A DNA stretch of 64,000 nucleotides from Frateuria_A sp035943815 (GCF_035943815.1 NZ_DASZBU010000009.1:144756-208755), one strand, 5' to 3'; shown: positions 44,461 to 53,452, counted from the stretch's first letter. Numbers and translations: made by a program. Notes: a model not told the origin generated them from the letters alone.

Positions 44461-44521
44461 GCCGGCCGTCGGTCGCCCACGAGCCCATCCGGCCCCGCGG
44501 CGTGCGAGGCTTCCGGCCGGC
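44461..44521 (+). promoter_or_regulatory. Structured speA leader
   Basis: GCCGGCCG (44461-44468) can pair exactly with CGGCCGGC (44514-44521), closing a GC-rich loop of about 45 bases in the predicted 5' leader of speA, which is about 140 bases long. A small palindrome, GCTCGATTCGAGC, follows at 44530-44542. No known riboswitch was recognised. Leader control by polyamines is only a possibility. Confidence 0.35.
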
Positions 44522-44601
44522 GGGCCCTCGCTCGATTCGAGCATGCGTCAAGGCTCGCCGCTGCGACGTGCATGGATCCGTTTGCTTGGGAGACCCTTGC
44601 C

Positions 44602-46482
44602 ATGTCCACGCCCTGGACCGTCGACGACGCCCGCCTGCTCTATGCCGTGCCGTATTGGAGCGACGGTTACGTCGACGTCGATGCCGGCGGCCGGATCGTG
44701 ATGCGCCCGCAAGGTGCGGGCGGCCCTTCCTTGCCGCTGCCGCAGATCGTCGAGCAGGCGCGCGCGCAGGGCCTGCGGCTGCCGCTGCTGGTGCGTTTTC
44801 CCGAGATCCTGGCCGACCGCCTGCGCCGCATGCAGGGCGCCTTCGCCCGTGCGATCGGCGAGACCGGCTACGCCGGCGATTACACCGCGATCTTTCCGAT
44901 CAAGGTCAACCAGCAGCGCGGCGTAGTGCAGGAACTGGTAGCCGCCGGTAGCGAAGGCTTCGGCCTGGAGGCCGGTTCCAAGCCTGAGCTCATGGCGGTG
45001 CTGGCGCTGGCGCGGCCCGGCTCGATCGTGATCTGCAATGGCTACAAGGACAGCCAGTACATCCGCCTGGCGCTGATCGGTCGCAAGCTGGGGCTGCGCG
45101 TGTTCATCGTGATCGAGAAGCTGTCCGAACTCGAGCACGTGATCGCCGAGGCCAAGGCGCTGGGTGTCGAGCCGCTGCTCGGCGTGCGCGTGCGGCTGGC
45201 TTCGATCGGCGCCGGCAAATGGCAGAACACCGGCGGCGACAAAGGCAAGTTCGGCCTGTCGCCGGCGCAGGTGCTGGAGCTGGTGGCGACGCTGGAGGAG
45301 GCCGGCCTGAAGCACACGCTCAAGCTGCAGCACTTCCACATGGGTTCGCAGATCTCCAACGTGCGCGACATCGCCAACGGCATGCGCGAGGCCACGCGCT
45401 ATTTCGTGGAACTCTCGCGCATGGGCGTGCCGCTCGAGATCGTCGATGTCGGCGGCGGCCTGGGCGTGGACTACGAAGGTTCGCGCTCGCGCAGCCACAA
45501 TTCGATCAACTACTCGATGGAGCAGTACGCGCTGACCATCGTGCAGTCGCTGGCCGAGGCGGTGACGGCCGAAGGCCTGGCCGCCCCGCACATCCTCACC
45601 GAAGCCGGCCGCGCAATGACGGCGCACCATGCGGTGCTGGTTTCCGGCGTCACCGAAGTCGAGGAAGTGCCTGCCGGTGCGCTGCCAAAGGCACGGGCGG
45701 AGGAACCGCCGGTGTTGCGCCATCTGCGTGAAGTGCATGCCGCGCTGGGCGAACGCCCGCCGCTGGAGCTCTACCACGAGGCGCAGCACCACCTGGCCGA
45801 GGGGCAGTCGCTGTTCGCGCTGGGGCAGCTAAGCCTCGCCGACCGCGCGCGGCTGGACGAGCTGTTCTACCTGATCGCCAACGCGGTGCGCGCGCGGCTC
45901 TCGCCCGCCGACCGCGCGCACCGCGTGCTGCTGGACGAACTGGACGAGAAACTGGTCGACAAGTACTTCCTCAACTTCTCGGTGTTCGAGTCGGTGCCGG
46001 ACATCTGGGCGATCGACCAGATCTTTCCGATCGTGCCGATCACGCGGCTGGACGAGGCGCCGGTGAGGCGCGGCGTGATCGTCGACCTCACCTGTGATTC
46101 GGACGGCCGCATCGACCACTACGTCGATGCCGAGGGCGTGGACGTGAGCCTTCCGCTGCATCGTCCGCGGCCCGGCGAGGACTACTGCCTGGGCCTGTTC
46201 ATGGTCGGCGCCTACCAGGAGACCCTGGGCGACATCCACAACCTGTTCGGCGACACCGACGCGGTCAACGTGCGCGCCGACGGCGACGGCTACGTGTTCG
46301 ACCACGTGCGCCGCGGCGACACCACCGACCTGATGCTCGACTACGTCGGCTACGACCTGGCGGCCCTGCGCCGCAGCTACCGCGAGCGCATCGCGGCCGC
46401 CGGCATCGAGGACGGCGCGGCCCAGGCGCTTTACCGCGACCTCGACGCGGGACTGACCGCCTATACCTATCTGGCCGGCTGA
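44602..46482 (+). CDS. speA: Biosynthetic arginine decarboxylase
   Basis: A 626-residue PLP enzyme that converts arginine to agmatine, the first step of the arginine route to putrescine. The PLP lysine is in FPIKVNQQRGVV (about residue 100), the glycine-rich phosphate loop is IVDVGGGLGVDYEG, and the family regions KLQHFHMGSQISN and LTEAGRAMTAHHAV are present. Length matches SpeA (about 630). ATG 44602 has GGGAG upstream. It diverges from speE. Agmatine-to-putrescine genes are not in the window. Confidence 0.97.
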   Translation: MSTPWTVDDARLLYAVPYWSDGYVDVDAGGRIVMRPQGAGGPSLPLPQIVEQARAQGLRLPLLVRFPEILADRLRRMQGAFARAIGETGYAGDYTAIFPIKVNQQRGVVQELVAAGSEGFGLEAGSKPELMAVLALARPGSIVICNGYKDSQYIRLALIGRKLGLRVFIVIEKLSELEHVIAEAKALGVEPLLGVRVRLASIGAGKWQNTGGDKGKFGLSPAQVLELVATLEEAGLKHTLKLQHFHMGSQISNVRDIANGMREATRYFVELSRMGVPLEIVDVGGGLGVDYEGSRSRSHNSINYSMEQYALTIVQSLAEAVTAEGLAAPHILTEAGRAMTAHHAVLVSGVTEVEEVPAGALPKARAEEPPVLRHLREVHAALGERPPLELYHEAQHHLAEGQSLFALGQLSLADRARLDELFYLIANAVRARLSPADRAHRVLLDELDEKLVDKYFLNFSVFESVPDIWAIDQIFPIVPITRLDEAPVRRGVIVDLTCDSDGRIDHYVDAEGVDVSLPLHRPRPGEDYCLGLFMVGAYQETLGDIHNLFGDTDAVNVRADGDGYVFDHVRRGDTTDLMLDYVGYDLAALRRSYRERIAAAGIEDGAAQALYRDLDAGLTAYTYLAG

Positions 46483-46603
46483 GTCGCAGGCGCATCCCGC
46501 GCATGGATGCGCTTGGCGCGGCTGCGCAGCCTTGCACCAAGGTCCGATGGCGCCCGCCGGGGGCGGGTCTACAATCGCAGGCTCCCCCTCCCGGAGACGT
46601 GCC

Positions 46604-47404
46604 ATGGCCCAGCTCGAAGGCAAGGTCGCCCTTATCACCGGCGCGGCCAGCGGCATCGGCAAGGCGATCGCGGAGCTGTACGCGCGCGAAGGCGCCGCCG
46701 TGGCGATCGCCGACATCAACCTGCAGGCCGCCGGTGGCACCGCCGAGGCGATCAGGGCGTCCGGCGGGCGCGCCATGGGGGTGGCCATGGACGTTACCGA
46801 CGAGCAGGCGGTCGATGCCGGCACCGAGGCGGTGGTGAAGGCTTTCGGGCGTCTGGATGTCCTGATCTCCAACGCCGGCGTGCAGATCGTCAACCCGATC
46901 GAGAGCTTCGCCTATGCCGATTGGAAGAAGATGCTGGCGATCCACCTCGATGGCGCCTTCCTCACCACGCGCGCGGCGCTCAAGCACATGTATCAGGACG
47001 ACGGTACCGGCAAGAGTCGCGGCGGTACCGTGATCTACATGGGCTCGGCGCATTCGCACGAGGCCTCGGTGCTGAAGGCGCCCTACGTCACCGCCAAGCA
47101 CGGCCTGCTCGGCCTGGCCCGCACGCTGGCCAAGGAGGGCGCACCGCACAACGTGCGCTCGCACGTGATCTGCCCGGGCTTCGTGCGCACGCCGCTGGTG
47201 GAAAAGCAGATCCCCGAGCAGGCCAGGGAACTGGGCATCAGCGAGGAAGAAGTGATCCGCAGCGTGATGCTCAAGCACACCGTCGACGGCGTGTTCACCA
47301 CCTTGGACGACGTGGCGCAGACCGCACTCTTCCTGGCCGCCTTCCCCAGCGCCGCGCTGACCGGGCAGAGCCTGCTGGTCAGCCACGGCTGGCACATGCA
47401 GTAG
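46604..47404 (+). CDS. 3-hydroxybutyrate dehydrogenase (SDR family)
   Basis: A 266-residue short-chain dehydrogenase. NAD-binding TGAASGIGKAIAE, NNAG-equivalent SNAGVQ, catalytic Ser in GSAHSHEA and YxxxK in YVTAKHGLLGL. The C-terminal region KQIPEQARELGISEEEVIRS resembles 3-hydroxybutyrate dehydrogenases, which oxidise 3-hydroxybutyrate to acetoacetate. ATG 46604 has CGGAG upstream, and a TACAAT -10 box lies at 46570-46575. It converges with another SDR gene at 47421. Confidence 0.88.
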   Translation: MAQLEGKVALITGAASGIGKAIAELYAREGAAVAIADINLQAAGGTAEAIRASGGRAMGVAMDVTDEQAVDAGTEAVVKAFGRLDVLISNAGVQIVNPIESFAYADWKKMLAIHLDGAFLTTRAALKHMYQDDGTGKSRGGTVIYMGSAHSHEASVLKAPYVTAKHGLLGLARTLAKEGAPHNVRSHVICPGFVRTPLVEKQIPEQARELGISEEEVIRSVMLKHTVDGVFTTLDDVAQTALFLAAFPSAALTGQSLLVSHGWHMQ

Positions 47405-47420
47405 CCGCCTTCGACGCGGC

Positions 47421-48173
47421 TCAGTCGCGGTGTACCTGGAACCCGGCGAACGACTGGCTGGTGGGCATCAGTTCGATGCGGTTGACGTTGAGGTGGGCCG
47501 GCAGGTTGGCGATCCACCATAGCGTTTCGGCGATGTCGGCCGCGGTGATCGGGTGCGCGCCCGCGTAGAGCCTGTCGGAGGCGGCCTGGTCGCCGCCGGT
47601 GCGCACCAGCGTGAACTCGGTCTGCGCCATGCCGGGTTCGACCGAGGTCACGCGCACGCCGGTGCCGTGCAGGTCCGAACGCAGGCCCAGCGAGAACTGC
47701 GAGACGAAGGCCTTGGTCCCGCCGTACACGTTGCCGCCGGCGTAGGGATAGCTGCTCGCGGTCGAACTGATGTTGACGATGGCGCCGCGCCGCTCGATCA
47801 GCGTGGGCAGCAGCAGCCGGGTCAGCGTCACCAGGGCGGTGACGTTGGTGTCGATCATCTGCTGCCATTGCTTGAGATCCGCCTGCTGCGCGGGAACGGT
47901 GCCCAGCGCCAGGCCGGCGTTGTTGACCAGCAGGTCGACGCCGGCGAACCCTGCGGGCAGGCTCGCGTGGGCCGCGCGCATGGCGGCCTCGTCGCGGATG
48001 TCGAAGGCCAACGGATGCACGTGCTCGGCGCCGTGGCGCTCGACCAGCGCCTGCAGGCGCTCGGCGCGGCGGCCGCTGGCGACGACGCGCCAGCCGCCGG
48101 CCACGAAACGCTCCACCGCCGCGGCGCCGAAACCGGACGTGGCGCCGCTGATCCAGGCGGTGCGCGCGTTCAT
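47421..48173 (-). CDS. SDR family oxidoreductase, YdfG-like
   Basis: A 250-residue short-chain dehydrogenase with cofactor motif SGATSGFGAAAVERF, an Arg pair (ASGRRAERL) suggesting NADP preference, NNAGLAL, catalytic Ser in ISSTASSYPY and YGGTK. The layout follows YdfG, an NADP-dependent 3-hydroxy acid/serine dehydrogenase. The start lies one base after the SPOR gene stop, so argS, the SPOR gene and this SDR form a tight minus-strand operon. Confidence 0.9.
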   Translation of the reverse strand: MNARTAWISGATSGFGAAAVERFVAGGWRVVASGRRAERLQALVERHGAEHVHPLAFDIRDEAAMRAAHASLPAGFAGVDLLVNNAGLALGTVPAQQADLKQWQQMIDTNVTALVTLTRLLLPTLIERRGAIVNISSTASSYPYAGGNVYGGTKAFVSQFSLGLRSDLHGTGVRVTSVEPGMAQTEFTLVRTGGDQAASDRLYAGAHPITAADIAETLWWIANLPAHLNVNRIELMPTSQSFAGFQVHRD

Positions 48174-48174
48174 C

Positions 48175-48867
48175 TCAGCGGCCTTCCTTCAGCGCGATCG
48201 CCTTGATGCCGGCCGAGGCCAGGCGCTGCTTGGTCGACTCCAGCTCGGAGGCGGAGCGGAACGGGCCCAGGCGCACGCGATGGAAGGTCTGCCCGCCCAC
48301 GCTGACCGCCTGCACGTTGGCGACGAAGCCCTGCAGCGCGAGCTTGGCTTTCAATGCCTCCGCGTCGGCCGCGCTGGGGAAGGCGCCGACCTGCAGCAGG
48401 TAGCCGCTGCCGGGGGCGGGCGGCGGCAGCGCCGCTGCCGGCGCGGCCTGGATGTTTTCGGTGACGGCGGCGGGTGCATTGGCGGTGGTCGCCTGTTGCT
48501 GCGCGGCCACCGTGGCCTGCGCCTGCTGCGCGGCCTGCTGCTTCTGCTGCTGCTCGGCGCGCGCCTGTGCGCTGATCTGCTCGTCGGGGATGCGCACCTC
48601 CTTCTCCGACAACACCGAGTAGAAGTCGTACTGCGGCTTCTTCGGCGCGCTCTCGGCCGGTGCCAGGCCCTTGTCGCCGCCGCCCTGCGCCGTGGCCTGC
48701 GGATTCGGTTGCGGGCCGGTGGGCGCCATCGGCAGCAGCGAATGGCGCGTCAGCACCACCATCGCCACCACGCCGACCGCGATGCCGACCACCGCCCAGC
48801 CCCAGGCCGGGAAGCCGCCCTTGCGGTTGCGCACGGCCTGCCGGCCCTTGCCCTTGCGTGCTGCCAT
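48175..48867 (-). CDS. SPOR domain membrane protein
   Basis: A 230-residue bitopic protein: basic cytosolic start (MAARKGKGRQAVRNRKGG), one transmembrane helix (WGWAVVGIAVGVVAMVVL), a Gln/Ala-rich periplasmic linker and a C-terminal SPOR domain (YLLQVGAFPSAADAEALKAK and FHRVRLGPFRSASELESTKQ). SPOR domains bind denuded septal peptidoglycan; this is the FtsN-like layout often found after argS. Its start overlaps the argS stop (TAATG). Confidence 0.92.
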   Translation of the reverse strand: MAARKGKGRQAVRNRKGGFPAWGWAVVGIAVGVVAMVVLTRHSLLPMAPTGPQPNPQATAQGGGDKGLAPAESAPKKPQYDFYSVLSEKEVRIPDEQISAQARAEQQQKQQAAQQAQATVAAQQQATTANAPAAVTENIQAAPAAALPPPAPGSGYLLQVGAFPSAADAEALKAKLALQGFVANVQAVSVGGQTFHRVRLGPFRSASELESTKQRLASAGIKAIALKEGR

Positions 48868-50555
48868 TACATGCTCTCCGGGGCGGAAAGGCCCAGCAGG
48901 CCCAGCCCGTTCTTCAATACCTGACGGGCCGCCACCACCAGCGCCAGTCGCGCATTGCGCAGGGCGGCGTCGTCGACCAGGAACTGGTGCGAGTTGTAGT
49001 AGGTGTGGAACGCGTTGGCCAGTTCGCGCAGCCAGCCGGCGAGCAGGTGCGGCTCGAGGTTGGCGGCGGCGGCATCGACGATCTCGGGGTATTTGGATAG
49101 TTCGGTGAGCAAGACCTGCTCGTGCTCGTTGTCCAGTCGCGCCAGCTCCGCCAGCCCCTGGTCGAGGTCGACGCCGAGACCCTTCTCGCCGGCCTGGCGC
49201 AGCACCGAGCACACGCGCGCGTGGGCGTACTGGATGTAGTAGACCGGGTTGTCGTTGCTCTGCGAACGGGCCAGGTCGATGTCGAACACCAGCTGCGAGT
49301 CGGCCTTGCGCGAGATCAGGAAGTAGCGCGTGGCATCGCGGCCGGCTTCGTCGATCAGGTCGCGCAGGGTCACGTAGCTGCCGGCGCGCTTGGAGATCTT
49401 CACCTCTTCGCCGCCGCGCATCACGGTGACCATCTGGTACAGCATGTAATCCGGATAGCCCTTGGGGATGCCGGCATCGAGCGCCTGCAGGCCGGCCTTC
49501 ACGCGCGCCAGCGAACCGTGGTGGTCCGAGCCCAGCACGGTGATCGCCTTCTCGTAGCCGCGCTGCCACTTGGAGAGGTGATAGGCCACGTCCGGCACGA
49601 AATAGGTATAGGTGCCGTCGGACTTGCGCATCACGCGGTCCTTGTCGTCGCCGAAATCGGTGGTGCGCAGCCACAGCGCGCCGCCTTCCTCATAGGTGTG
49701 GCCATGGGCGACGAGCTCGCGCACGGTCTCCTCCACCTTGCCGTCGGTGTACAGGCTGGACTCCAGGAAGAAGGTGTCGAAGCCGACGCCGAAGGCTTTC
49801 AGGTCCAGGTCCTGCTCGCGGCGCAGGTAGGCCACGGCGAAATGCCGGATCGCCTCCCGGTCGGCCGGATCCTTCGCGCCGGTGACCGTGTGGCCCTCGA
49901 CCGTGACGCTGTCGCCGGCGAGGTAGGCCTTGGCCACCTCGGCGATGTAGTCGCCGCGGTAGCCATCCTCCGGCCAGCCGGGGTCGCCGGGTGCCAGGCC
50001 GCGCGCGCGCGCCTGGGTGGAGATCGCCAGGTTCTGGATCTGCACGCCCGCATCGTTGTAGTAGAACTCGCGCCGGACGTTCCAGCCGGTCGCCTCCAAC
50101 AGGCGGGCGATGCAATCGCCCAGCGCAGCGTTGCGCCCGTGGCCCACGTGCAAAGGACCGGTGGGATTGGCCGAGACGAATTCCACGCCGACGGTCTTGC
50201 CCGCGCCGGCGGTGCTGCGGCCGTAATCCTCGCCGTCGGCGAAGATGCGTTGCACTTGCGCGTGGTAGGCGCCGGGGCTCAGGAAAAAATTGACGAAGCC
50301 GGGGCCGGCGATCTCGATTTTTTTCACCAGCGCGTTGAGCGGCAGCGCGCCGACCAGTTTCTCGGCCAGCTCGCGCGGCTTGGCGCGGGCCGGCTTGGCC
50401 AGCAGCATCGCTGCGTTGGTCGCGAAATCGCCATGTTCGCGGCTGCGCGCGCGTTCCACCACGAAGGGCGGAATCTCGAGGTCGGCAGGCAGGACGGCAG
50501 TGTCCTGCAGGGTCCGGATGGCCTGCAGCAGCAGGTCGCGCAGCGGTTGTTTCAC
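48867..50555 (-). CDS. argS: Arginyl-tRNA synthetase
   Basis: A 562-residue class I synthetase that charges tRNA-Arg. The HIGH-type motif is in PTGPLHVGHGRNA, and the second signature is KISKRAG in place of KMSKS, as in many ArgRS. The C-terminal DALR anticodon domain contains LARLDNEHEQVLLTELSKYP. The start is GTG 50555 without a strong ribosome site. First gene of the argS-SPOR-SDR operon. Confidence 0.97.
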   Translation of the reverse strand: MKQPLRDLLLQAIRTLQDTAVLPADLEIPPFVVERARSREHGDFATNAAMLLAKPARAKPRELAEKLVGALPLNALVKKIEIAGPGFVNFFLSPGAYHAQVQRIFADGEDYGRSTAGAGKTVGVEFVSANPTGPLHVGHGRNAALGDCIARLLEATGWNVRREFYYNDAGVQIQNLAISTQARARGLAPGDPGWPEDGYRGDYIAEVAKAYLAGDSVTVEGHTVTGAKDPADREAIRHFAVAYLRREQDLDLKAFGVGFDTFFLESSLYTDGKVEETVRELVAHGHTYEEGGALWLRTTDFGDDKDRVMRKSDGTYTYFVPDVAYHLSKWQRGYEKAITVLGSDHHGSLARVKAGLQALDAGIPKGYPDYMLYQMVTVMRGGEEVKISKRAGSYVTLRDLIDEAGRDATRYFLISRKADSQLVFDIDLARSQSNDNPVYYIQYAHARVCSVLRQAGEKGLGVDLDQGLAELARLDNEHEQVLLTELSKYPEIVDAAAANLEPHLLAGWLRELANAFHTYYNSHQFLVDDAALRNARLALVVAARQVLKNGLGLLGLSAPESM

Positions 50556-50650
50556 GGCGGGGCATCAGCGTCGATGGGAACCGTCAATCCTAGCAGAGGC
50601 GCGCCTGGCGGGGTCCGCGGGCACCTTGCCGGGCCCGGTGGGGACAATGT

Positions 50651-50823
50651 TGTGGATAACTCTGTGGGGAAAAACCGGATCGGAGGCGTGATCTTAGATT
50701 CGACTGGTCCCGTAAAGCGCTTGTAAAGAGAACAAACCTTTTAAAACAAGTACTTGCAATGCAAGTCTTACCTTTTCAGGAAGCTTCGGCCCGGCAGGCC
50801 CGATGGGGCCGAGTTGTGCATAA
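50651..50823. promoter_or_regulatory. argS/radC gap: two DnaA-box matches and overlapping palindromes
   Basis: TGTGGATAA (50651-50659) and TGTGCATAA (50815-50823) both match the DnaA box TTATNCACA exactly on the reverse strand. Between them is an A/T-rich tract (about 50713-50750) unlike the surroundings, then the palindrome CAAGTACTTG (50747-50756) overlapping ACTTGCA-A-TGCAAGT (50752-50766), giving three CAAGT/ACTTG half-sites. The half-sites look like an operator. dnaA, dnaN, rpmH and gyrB are not here, so this is not evidently oriC. Confidence 0.45.
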
Positions 50824-50849
50824 GTCGCGCGGCTTGTTTTGGCGCCTGT

Positions 50850-50969
50850 CAAGTAGTGTGATCGTGGTCATGTTCCGGTCACACGCAGGGGGCATGCTTC
50901 GCTGGCGCTCGCTTATCCCCCGGGCGCGTCCAGGGCGGCACGCATTCCCCGGCGTGCCGCCCTTTTTTT
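50850..50969 (+). ncRNA. Candidate structured small RNA
   Basis: No protein gene on the plus strand ends here, yet a strong plus-strand terminator does. Upstream of it are two more hairpins: GTGTGATC (50856-50863) with GGTCACAC (50877-50884, one G-T pair), and GGGGG (50888-50892) with CCCCC (50917-50921). With the terminator, that is three hairpins in about 110 bases, the shape of a small RNA. The 5' end is uncertain and no convincing promoter was found. It matches no RNA family I know. Confidence 0.45.
50933..50969 (+). terminator. Strong intrinsic terminator
   Basis: GGGCGGCACGC (50933-50943), loop ATTCCCCG, GCGTGCCGCCC (50952-50962) is a perfect 11-base stem followed by seven T residues on the plus strand. 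Both neighbouring genes, argS and radC, are on the minus strand, so it must end another transcript. On the minus strand there is no T run after the stem. Confidence 0.9.
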
Positions 50970-51001
50970 GCCGGAGCGGCGGTCGACCCCCGGGCCGTCG
51001 T

Positions 51002-51673
51002 TTACAACAGTCCCCGTTCGGCCATCGACACCGGCGCGCCGTGGCCGATCACCAGGTGGTCAAGCACGCGCACGCCGACCAACTGCAGCGCTTCGCGCAG
51101 CTCGCGGGTGATGGCGCGGTCGGCTGCGCTGGGCTCGGCCGTGCCGCTTGGGTGGTTGTGGGCGAAGATCACCGCGCAAGCGTTGTGCTTGAGGCAGGCG
51201 CGCACCACCTCCCGCGGGTGCACGCTGGCGCCGTCCACGGTGCCGCGGAAGAGTTCCTCGAAGGCGAGCACGCGGTGCCGGTTGTCCAGGTACAGGCAGC
51301 CGAACACTTCGTAGGGCAGGTGGCGCAGGCGGGCGGAAAGGTAGTCGCCGCTGTCGCGCGGGTTGCCCAGGCTGGGCAGCGCCTGCAACTGTTCGGCCAG
51401 GCTGCGGCGAGCCAGTTCCAGCGCGGCCATGAGGCGTGCGCGCTTGGCCGGGCCCAGGCCGGTACTGCGCAAGGGCTGGTCCGGGCGGCCGAGCAGGGCG
51501 CCCAGGCCGCCGGCCTCCTGCAGCAGCTCGCGGCCCAGTGCGATGGCGTCCTTGCCGGGCACGCCACTGCCCAGCAGCACGGCCAGCAGCTCGGCGTCGG
51601 ACAGGACGGCGCTGCCTTTGTGCAGCAGCTTTTCGCGGGGGCGTTCACCGCTGGGCCAGTGGCGGATGCTCAT
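51002..51673 (-). CDS. radC: RadC family JAB-domain protein
   Basis: A 223-residue protein with an N-terminal UPF0758 helix-hairpin-helix region (about residues 1-95) and a C-terminal JAB/MPN metalloprotease-like domain with the metal motif HNHPSGTAEPSAAD. Named for a historical DNA repair role, the real function is unclear. ATG 51673; the coaBC gene diverges 97 bases away. No start-site ambiguity was seen. Confidence 0.95.
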   Translation of the reverse strand: MSIRHWPSGERPREKLLHKGSAVLSDAELLAVLLGSGVPGKDAIALGRELLQEAGGLGALLGRPDQPLRSTGLGPAKRARLMAALELARRSLAEQLQALPSLGNPRDSGDYLSARLRHLPYEVFGCLYLDNRHRVLAFEELFRGTVDGASVHPREVVRACLKHNACAVIFAHNHPSGTAEPSAADRAITRELREALQLVGVRVLDHLVIGHGAPVSMAERGLL

Positions 51674-51770
51674 CGGGCCATCCTGCCTACCGTAGTGCGA
51701 CCGCAGGCAGCGGAGCGTCCGGACGATTCCGGTAAGCTAGCGCTCCGCCCGATTGTCAGGCCCGCCTTAC

Positions 51771-52976
51771 ATGAGTCTTGCGCAACGTCGCCTCCTGCTC
51801 GGCGTCTCGGCGGGTATCGCCGCCTACAAGTCCTGCGAACTAGTCCGTCGTCTGCGCGAGCAGGGCGCGCAGGTACGTGTGGTGATGACCGAAGCCGCCA
51901 CGCACTTCGTTGGCGCCACGACGTTCCAGGCGCTGTCCGGCGAACCCGTGCGCGTATCGCTGTGGGACGAAGGCGCCGAGGCGGCGATGGGCCACATCGA
52001 GCTGGCGCGCTGGGCCGAGCGGGTGCTGATCGCGCCGGCCAGCGCCGACATCCTTTCCCGCCTGGCCCAGGGCCGGGCCGACGACTTGCTGACCACGTTG
52101 TGCCTGGCCAGTGACTCACCGTTGTTCGTGGCGCCGGCGATGAACCAGCAGATGTGGGCGCATGCGGCTGTGCAGGCCAATCTGGCCACGCTGCGCGCCC
52201 GTGGCGTCACGGTGCTGGGCCCGGCCGCCGGCGAGCAGGCCTGCGGCGACGTCGGTTCGGGCCGCATGCTCGAACCGCTGGAACTGCGCGACGCCCTCGC
52301 CGCTTCGTTCGGGAGCGGCGCGCTGGCCGGGCTGCGCGTGGTCGTGAGCGCAGGCCCGACCTACGAGGACATCGATCCGGTGCGCTTCATCGGCAACCGC
52401 AGTTCCGGGCGCATGGGGTTCGCGGTGGCGCAGGCGGCAGCTGCGGCCGGCGCCGAGGTGACGCTCGTCGCCGGCCCGGTCGGCCTGGCCACGCCGGCGG
52501 GCGTGGCTCGCCGCATCGATGTGCGCAGCGCCGCACAGATGCACGAGGCGGTACGCAGCGCGGCGGCAGCGGCGGACATCTACGTCGGCGCGGCGGCGGT
52601 GGGCGACTATCGTCCGGCCCAGGTGGCGCCGCGCAAGCTCAAGAAGCGCGACGGCGCCCCGCTGGTGCTGGACCTGGCCGAGAACCCGGACATCCTGATG
52701 GCACTGGTCGCCGCCACGCCGCATCCGTTCCTGGTCGGCTTCGCTGCCGAAACCCATGACGTCGCGGCCTACGCGCAGGACAAACTCGCCCGCAAAGGAC
52801 TGGACATGATTGCCGCCAACCGCGTCGGCGAGGGCCTGGGCTTCGAGGCCGACGATAACGCGCTCAGCCTGTATTGGCCGGGCGGTGGCGAGGAGTTGCC
52901 GCGTGCCTCCAAGCGTGAACTGGCCTCGCGGCTGGTCGAGCGCATCGCGCAGCGCTACCGGGCCGCGCGCGCATGA
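51771..52976 (+). CDS. coaBC: Phosphopantothenoylcysteine synthetase/decarboxylase
   Basis: A 401-residue bifunctional enzyme of coenzyme A synthesis. The N-terminal CoaC half is a flavoprotein decarboxylase (GVSAGIAAYKSCELVRRL, active-site His in MGHIELARWAE, PAMNQQMW, and the Cys in GEQACGDVGSGRM). The C-terminal CoaB half ligates cysteine to phosphopantothenate (GPTYEDIDPVRFIGNRSSG). ATG 51771 was chosen; TTG 51753 would add 6 residues. The stop overlaps the dut start by 4 bases. Confidence 0.97.
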   Translation: MSLAQRRLLLGVSAGIAAYKSCELVRRLREQGAQVRVVMTEAATHFVGATTFQALSGEPVRVSLWDEGAEAAMGHIELARWAERVLIAPASADILSRLAQGRADDLLTTLCLASDSPLFVAPAMNQQMWAHAAVQANLATLRARGVTVLGPAAGEQACGDVGSGRMLEPLELRDALAASFGSGALAGLRVVVSAGPTYEDIDPVRFIGNRSSGRMGFAVAQAAAAAGAEVTLVAGPVGLATPAGVARRIDVRSAAQMHEAVRSAAAAADIYVGAAAVGDYRPAQVAPRKLKKRDGAPLVLDLAENPDILMALVAATPHPFLVGFAAETHDVAAYAQDKLARKGLDMIAANRVGEGLGFEADDNALSLYWPGGGEELPRASKRELASRLVERIAQRYRAARA

Positions 52977-53428
52977 TCGACGTCGAGCTGAAGATTCTCG
53001 ACCCGCGCCTGGGCGGCACCATCCCCTTGCCCGAGGCGGCGACCGCCGGCAGCGCCGGCATGGACCTGCGTGCCGCCATCGATGCACCGCTCACCCTGGC
53101 GCCGGGCGAGAGTGCGCTGGTGCCTAGCGGTATCGCCATCCACATTGGAGATCCCAACTGGTGCGCGCTGATCGTGCCGCGCTCTGGACTGGGCCACAAA
53201 CATGGGCTGGTGATGGGCAACCTGGTGGGCGTGATCGATGCCGATTACCAGGGGCCGCTGATGATTTCCTGCTGGAATCGTGCCGGCGCGCCGTACACCA
53301 TCGGCGTGGGCGACCGAATAGCGCAGTTGCTGCTGGTACCGGTAGCGCAGGCGCGGTTGCGCGTGGTGGCGCAGTTCGCGCCGACCGCCCGTGGCGCGGG
53401 GGGGTTTGGTTCGACAGGCATCAACTGA
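52973..53428 (+). CDS. dut: dUTP diphosphatase
   Basis: A 151-residue trimeric dUTPase that hydrolyses dUTP to dUMP and pyrophosphate, keeping uracil out of DNA. The five motifs are present: AGSAGMDLRA, PRSGLGHKHG, GVIDADYQGPL, GDRIAQLLLVP and the C-terminal RGAGGFGSTG that closes over the site. ATGA overlap with coaBC shows coupling; algC follows 24 bases later. Confidence 0.97.
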   Translation: MIDVELKILDPRLGGTIPLPEAATAGSAGMDLRAAIDAPLTLAPGESALVPSGIAIHIGDPNWCALIVPRSGLGHKHGLVMGNLVGVIDADYQGPLMISCWNRAGAPYTIGVGDRIAQLLLVPVAQARLRVVAQFAPTARGAGGFGSTGIN

Positions 53429-53452
53429 AGACGGGCTGCAGTCGGGGGCGAG

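Noticed and set aside
50556..51001. Chromosomal origin of replication
   Set aside because: Only two DnaA boxes and no dnaA, dnaN, rpmH or gyrB nearby; kept only as a DnaA-related finding.
50759..52114. Long plus-strand frame from the argS/radC gap into coaBC
   Set aside because: It runs straight through a strong intrinsic terminator, covers radC on the other strand and shows no domain.
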